The position numbers were made by a program, and so were the translations under genes. Source: CAYMYN01 sp964394665 (GTDB taxonomy: Bacteria; Planctomycetota; UBA1135; GCA-002686595). Taken from it: a stretch of DNA of 64,000 nt. The notes under the pieces are model-generated. The model made no database searches and was not told where the DNA came from. It saw only the letters and a program-made list of their open reading frames with translations. Shown one piece after another: positions 61,359 through 64,000 of the stretch. The first letter of the stretch is position 1, and each line of letters opens with the position of its first letter. The stretch lies in NCBI GenBank assembly GCA_964394665.1, contig CAYMYN010000009.1, positions 1-64,000 of the forward strand. Reading direction: 5' to 3'.

Positions 61359-63581
61359 ATGAGCTGGGCCGTCCTGATCGGCCTGGTGGCGATCCTCGGG
61401 GTGAGTCTCACCGCCCTCGTCGCACGCCGGGCGGAGCTGCGCGCGCTGCGCGGCGTGCTGCGTCGGCGCGAGGCCGCCCGGAGCAGCGGCGCCGACGCGG
61501 CGCCGCTGCGCCATCCGTTCGTCGACCTCTCGCGCTGCCTGGGCTGCGGCGCCTGCGTGCGGGCCTGTCCCGAGGAGGGCGTGCTCGAGCTGGTGCACGG
61601 CCAAGCGGCCCTCGTGCGCGGCGCGCGCTGCGTGGGCGCGGGCGAGTGCGCCCGTGAGTGTCCGACCGGCGCGATCACGCTCACCCTGGGGGATCTCAGC
61701 GCGCGGCGCGACGTGCCCGTGCTCGAGGAGGGGCTCGAGGTGGCCGGCAGACGGGACCTGTTCCTCGCGGGCGAGGTCACGGCCCAGGCGCTGATCGCGA
61801 CCGCCGTGTCCCACGGCGTGCAGATCGCGGCGGAGGCGGCGCGGCGCGTCGCGGCGGGCGCCGGCGGGCCCGATCGGCTCGACCTCCTGATCGTCGGCGC
61901 GGGACCCGCGGGCCTGGCCTGCGCGCTCGAGGCCAAGCGCCGCGGCCTGCGCTTCCTCGTGTGGGAGCAGGAACAGGAACTCGGCGGCACGGTCGCGCGT
62001 TACCCGCGCGGCAAACTCGTGCTGACCCAACCGCTCGAGCTGCCCCTGCACGGACGCCTGGATCGGCGCACCTACTCGAAGGAGGAGCTGATCGGACTGT
62101 GGCAAGCGCTCGCCGCGCGCCACGACCTGCCGATCCGCACGGGCGCGACCTTCGTCTCGCTCGAGCCGCGCGCGGAGGGCGGCTATGACGTGCTCGGCGA
62201 TGCGGGCTGGGAGCGCGCGGCCTGCGTGTGCCTGGCGCTGGGCCGGCGCGGGACGCCCAATCGGTTGGGGGTGCCGGGGGAGGAGCTGCCCAAGGTCGCC
62301 TACGGCCTGCTCGACGCCCACGAACACGCCGGCCGGCGCGCGTTGGTCGTGGGCGGCGGCGACAGCGCGGTCGAGACGGCCCTCGGACTGGCGGCGCAGC
62401 CGGGCACGCAGGTGACGCTCTCCTACCGGCGCGCGGAGTTCTTCCGCCTGAAGGAGGCCAACGAACGACGGCTGGCGCGGGCCGTGGCCGAGGGGCGCCT
62501 GGCGCTCCTGATGGCGACCGAGGTGAGCGCGATCGCGCCCGACGCGGTCGAGCTGGTCGACACCCGCGGCCGACGCGCGCGCTTGCCGAACGACGACGTG
62601 TTCGTGCTCGCGGGCGGAAAGGCCCCCTTGGAGCTGCTCGAACGTGTGGGCGTGTCCTTCGACCCCGCGGCCCACCCGGCGGCGCCGGCCCTCGGCGAGC
62701 AGGGCTCCGGCCTGGTGCGGGCCCTCGGGATCGCTTTCGTCTGTTCGCTCGCGACCCTCGCCTTCGCGTTGTGGCACGCGGACTACTACCTGGCGGACCT
62801 CGCCGAGCGGCCGGGTCACGTCAAGCACGACTGGTTGCGGCCGGGGCGCGGGTTGGGGCTGGCGCTTGGGATCGCCTCGGTCGCGCTGGTCGCGGCCAAC
62901 CTCGCGTACCTCGTGCGGCGGGCGGCGAACCCGCGGCGGCGCTGGGGTTCGTTGCGCTCGTGGATGACGGTGCACGTCGCCACGGGTGTGGCCGCGTTGC
63001 TGCTGGCGTTGCTGCACGGCGCGATGTCCCCCGGGGACACGGTCGGGGGGCGCGCCTTCTGGCTCATGGGCGCCTTGGTCGCGACCGGGGCCGTCGGCCG
63101 TTACGTCTACGCCTACGTGCCGCGCGCGGCCAACGGGCGTGAGCTCGAGTTGGCCGAGGTGCGCGGGCGGTTGGGCGCGCTCGCCGAGGGCTTCGAGCGG
63201 CTGAACCCGGAGCTCGCGCGGCTGGTGCAGGGCGAAGTCGACGCGCTCGTCGAGCGCCGCCAGTGGCGCGCGAGCTTGCCGATGCGGCTCTTGGCCTTGG
63301 TCGGCGCCGAGCGGGCCCTCGGGAGTCTGCTGTCGCGCATGCGGGCCGCCGGACGCGCCGCGGGCCTCTCCCCGGTGCAGCTCGCCGAAGCCGAATCCCT
63401 CACGCGCCGCGCGCACCGCGCCGCGCTGTGGACCGCACACCTCGAGGACCTGCGCGGGTTGCTCTCGGCCTGGCGCTGGATCCACCGCTGGGGGGCGCTG
63501 CTGCTCGTGCTGCTGGTGCTGATGCACGTCGCCTACGCCCTGCTGTACGGCTCGCACCGCTTCGACGGAGGGTCGCCGTGA
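61359..63581 (+). CDS. Fusion oxidoreductase: Fe-S, FAD/NAD(P) and membrane domains
   Basis: 740 residues from the ATG at 61359. An N-terminal membrane helix precedes a ferredoxin domain: the first cluster motif is complete (C60, C63, C66, C70), while the second lacks one Cys (C91, C97, C101). Next come an FAD GxGxxG (IVGAGPAGLACALEAKRRG, from G180) and an NAD(P) site (VVGGGDSAVETALGLA), in the style of thioredoxin-reductase-fold enzymes but without the redox CxxC. The C-terminal ~270 residues have about five helices with conserved His pairs (MTVHVATGVAALLLALLHGA, IHRWGALLLVLLVLMHVAY), suggesting b haems. Electrons could pass from NAD(P)H through FAD and Fe-S to membrane haem and on to the next gene's cytochrome, which overlaps it (GTGA). 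Confidence 0.85.
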   Translation: MSWAVLIGLVAILGVSLTALVARRAELRALRGVLRRREAARSSGADAAPLRHPFVDLSRCLGCGACVRACPEEGVLELVHGQAALVRGARCVGAGECARECPTGAITLTLGDLSARRDVPVLEEGLEVAGRRDLFLAGEVTAQALIATAVSHGVQIAAEAARRVAAGAGGPDRLDLLIVGAGPAGLACALEAKRRGLRFLVWEQEQELGGTVARYPRGKLVLTQPLELPLHGRLDRRTYSKEELIGLWQALAARHDLPIRTGATFVSLEPRAEGGYDVLGDAGWERAACVCLALGRRGTPNRLGVPGEELPKVAYGLLDAHEHAGRRALVVGGGDSAVETALGLAAQPGTQVTLSYRRAEFFRLKEANERRLARAVAEGRLALLMATEVSAIAPDAVELVDTRGRRARLPNDDVFVLAGGKAPLELLERVGVSFDPAAHPAAPALGEQGSGLVRALGIAFVCSLATLAFALWHADYYLADLAERPGHVKHDWLRPGRGLGLALGIASVALVAANLAYLVRRAANPRRRWGSLRSWMTVHVATGVAALLLALLHGAMSPGDTVGGRAFWLMGALVATGAVGRYVYAYVPRAANGRELELAEVRGRLGALAEGFERLNPELARLVQGEVDALVERRQWRASLPMRLLALVGAERALGSLLSRMRAAGRAAGLSPVQLAEAESLTRRAHRAALWTAHLEDLRGLLSAWRWIHRWGALLLVLLVLMHVAYALLYGSHRFDGGSP

Positions 63582-64000
63582 GCGCGCCGCAGCTCCAGCA
63601 CGGGGAGCCGCGCCGCATCCGGCCCCAGCTCCTGATCGCGTTCTTCAGCTTGCTGTGCGTGGCGGCGATCGCGCTCGTGGACGGCGGACGCACGTCACCG
63701 GGCACGCTCTCGGCGGTGCACGGGCAGATCCCCGAGCTGCAAGGGCGCATGGGTTGCGTGCAGTGCCACGGGGGTTGGTTCTCGAGCATGGCCGACGCGT
63801 GCCTGGACTGCCACGATCCGATCGCGCACCAACTTGAGGCGGGAACCGGGCTGCACGGGACTCTGGGCGCGGCCGGTCGGCGCTGCGCCGAATGCCACAG
63901 CGACCACCACGGCACCGCCTTCGCCCTGGTCGGCCGACACAGCTTCGTGCGCGCCGGGGTGCCGGATCCCGAGCACTTCGACCACGCGCGCGTGGGCTTC
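63578..64000 (+). CDS. Multihaem cytochrome c (partial, runs off window)
   Basis: The first 141 codons of a protein that continues past the window end, from a GTG at 63578 overlapping the preceding stop (GTGA). A membrane helix or signal (LLIAFFSLLCVAAIALV) is followed by three haem-c attachment sites already in view: CVQCH, CLDCH and CAECH, with extra His residues that could serve as distal ligands (ECHSDHHGT). The spacing resembles cytochrome c3/c7-type or NrfH-like carriers. As the translational partner of the Fe-S/FAD/membrane protein it is probably its electron acceptor or donor. Confidence 0.85.
   Translation, partial: MSAPQLQHGEPRRIRPQLLIAFFSLLCVAAIALVDGGRTSPGTLSAVHGQIPELQGRMGCVQCHGGWFSSMADACLDCHDPIAHQLEAGTGLHGTLGAAGRRCAECHSDHHGTAFALVGRHSFVRAGVPDPEHFDHARVGF

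Overview
The window is about 64 kb of very GC-rich DNA with dense coding on both strands. Two runs of ten Ns (50543-50552 and 52262-52271) look like scaffold gaps, so this is probably a draft or metagenome-derived genome. The best taxonomic clue is the first gene, an FG-GAP protein whose roughly 150-residue Cys/Gly-rich C-terminus resembles one I associate with Planctomycetota (the Pla/Poly group). Many start codons lack a Shine-Dalgarno site, GTG starts are common, and there are large secreted repeat proteins and ferritin-like, HEAT/VWA and CarboxypepD_reg-type proteins. All of this fits that phylum, but no rRNA or tRNA gene was seen that could prove it. No CRISPR array, insertion sequence or prophage was recognised.

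Layout, left to right. 1-8 kb: a secreted FG-GAP protein, then a three-gene RND efflux operon on the minus strand (outer membrane factor, adaptor, permease) with two 4-bp ATGA overlaps. 8-16 kb: a B12-type radical SAM enzyme, a small membrane protein, a CarboxypepD_reg-like protein, a HEAT+VWA protein, a bacterioferritin-like protein, and a nitroreductase-methyltransferase fusion on the minus strand. 16-26 kb: a small lipoprotein, a large secreted M14-type peptidase, an orphan VapB-like antitoxin, and a minus-strand operon of two SPFH/band-7 proteins, a GDDxY-repeat protein and a nucleoside deaminase. Divergent from that operon are HMG-CoA reductase and a membrane-anchored, degenerate M23-like protein. 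26-36 kb: EF-G, a tandem MshEN-like protein, a beta-propeller protein, a PfpI/DJ-1 protein lacking the usual Cys, Tex with an acidic insert and an RGG tail, and a membrane coiled-coil protein.

36-45 kb: PTS enzyme I, a protein with four Myb/SANT-like repeats, a DDAH-like amidinotransferase-fold hydrolase, an EAL-HDOD protein, and an error-prone DnaE2-type polymerase. 45-53 kb: a sigma-like protein, a helical partner, a tiny secreted protein and a 1078-residue CarboxypepD_reg-like protein in one cluster, then a gap-broken HEAT protein. 53-56 kb: a VOC protein, citrate synthase and a DinB-type polymerase. 56.6-64 kb: a cytochrome c maturation pair (ResB, CcsA) preceded by a lipoprotein, then a DUF2959-like lipoprotein, a large Fe-S/FAD/NAD(P)/membrane fusion oxidoreductase, and the start of a multihaem cytochrome c that runs off the window.

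The most coherent candidate systems are (i) the SPFH pair plus GDDxY-repeat protein operon, (ii) the right-end electron-transfer module, which has its cytochrome-maturation machinery next to it, and (iii) the sigma-like/secreted-protein cluster at 45.4-50.5 kb. A TAnnnT box, usually preceded by GG or GC and lacking an obvious -35 partner, recurs upstream of about sixteen genes and may be the local promoter -10 element.
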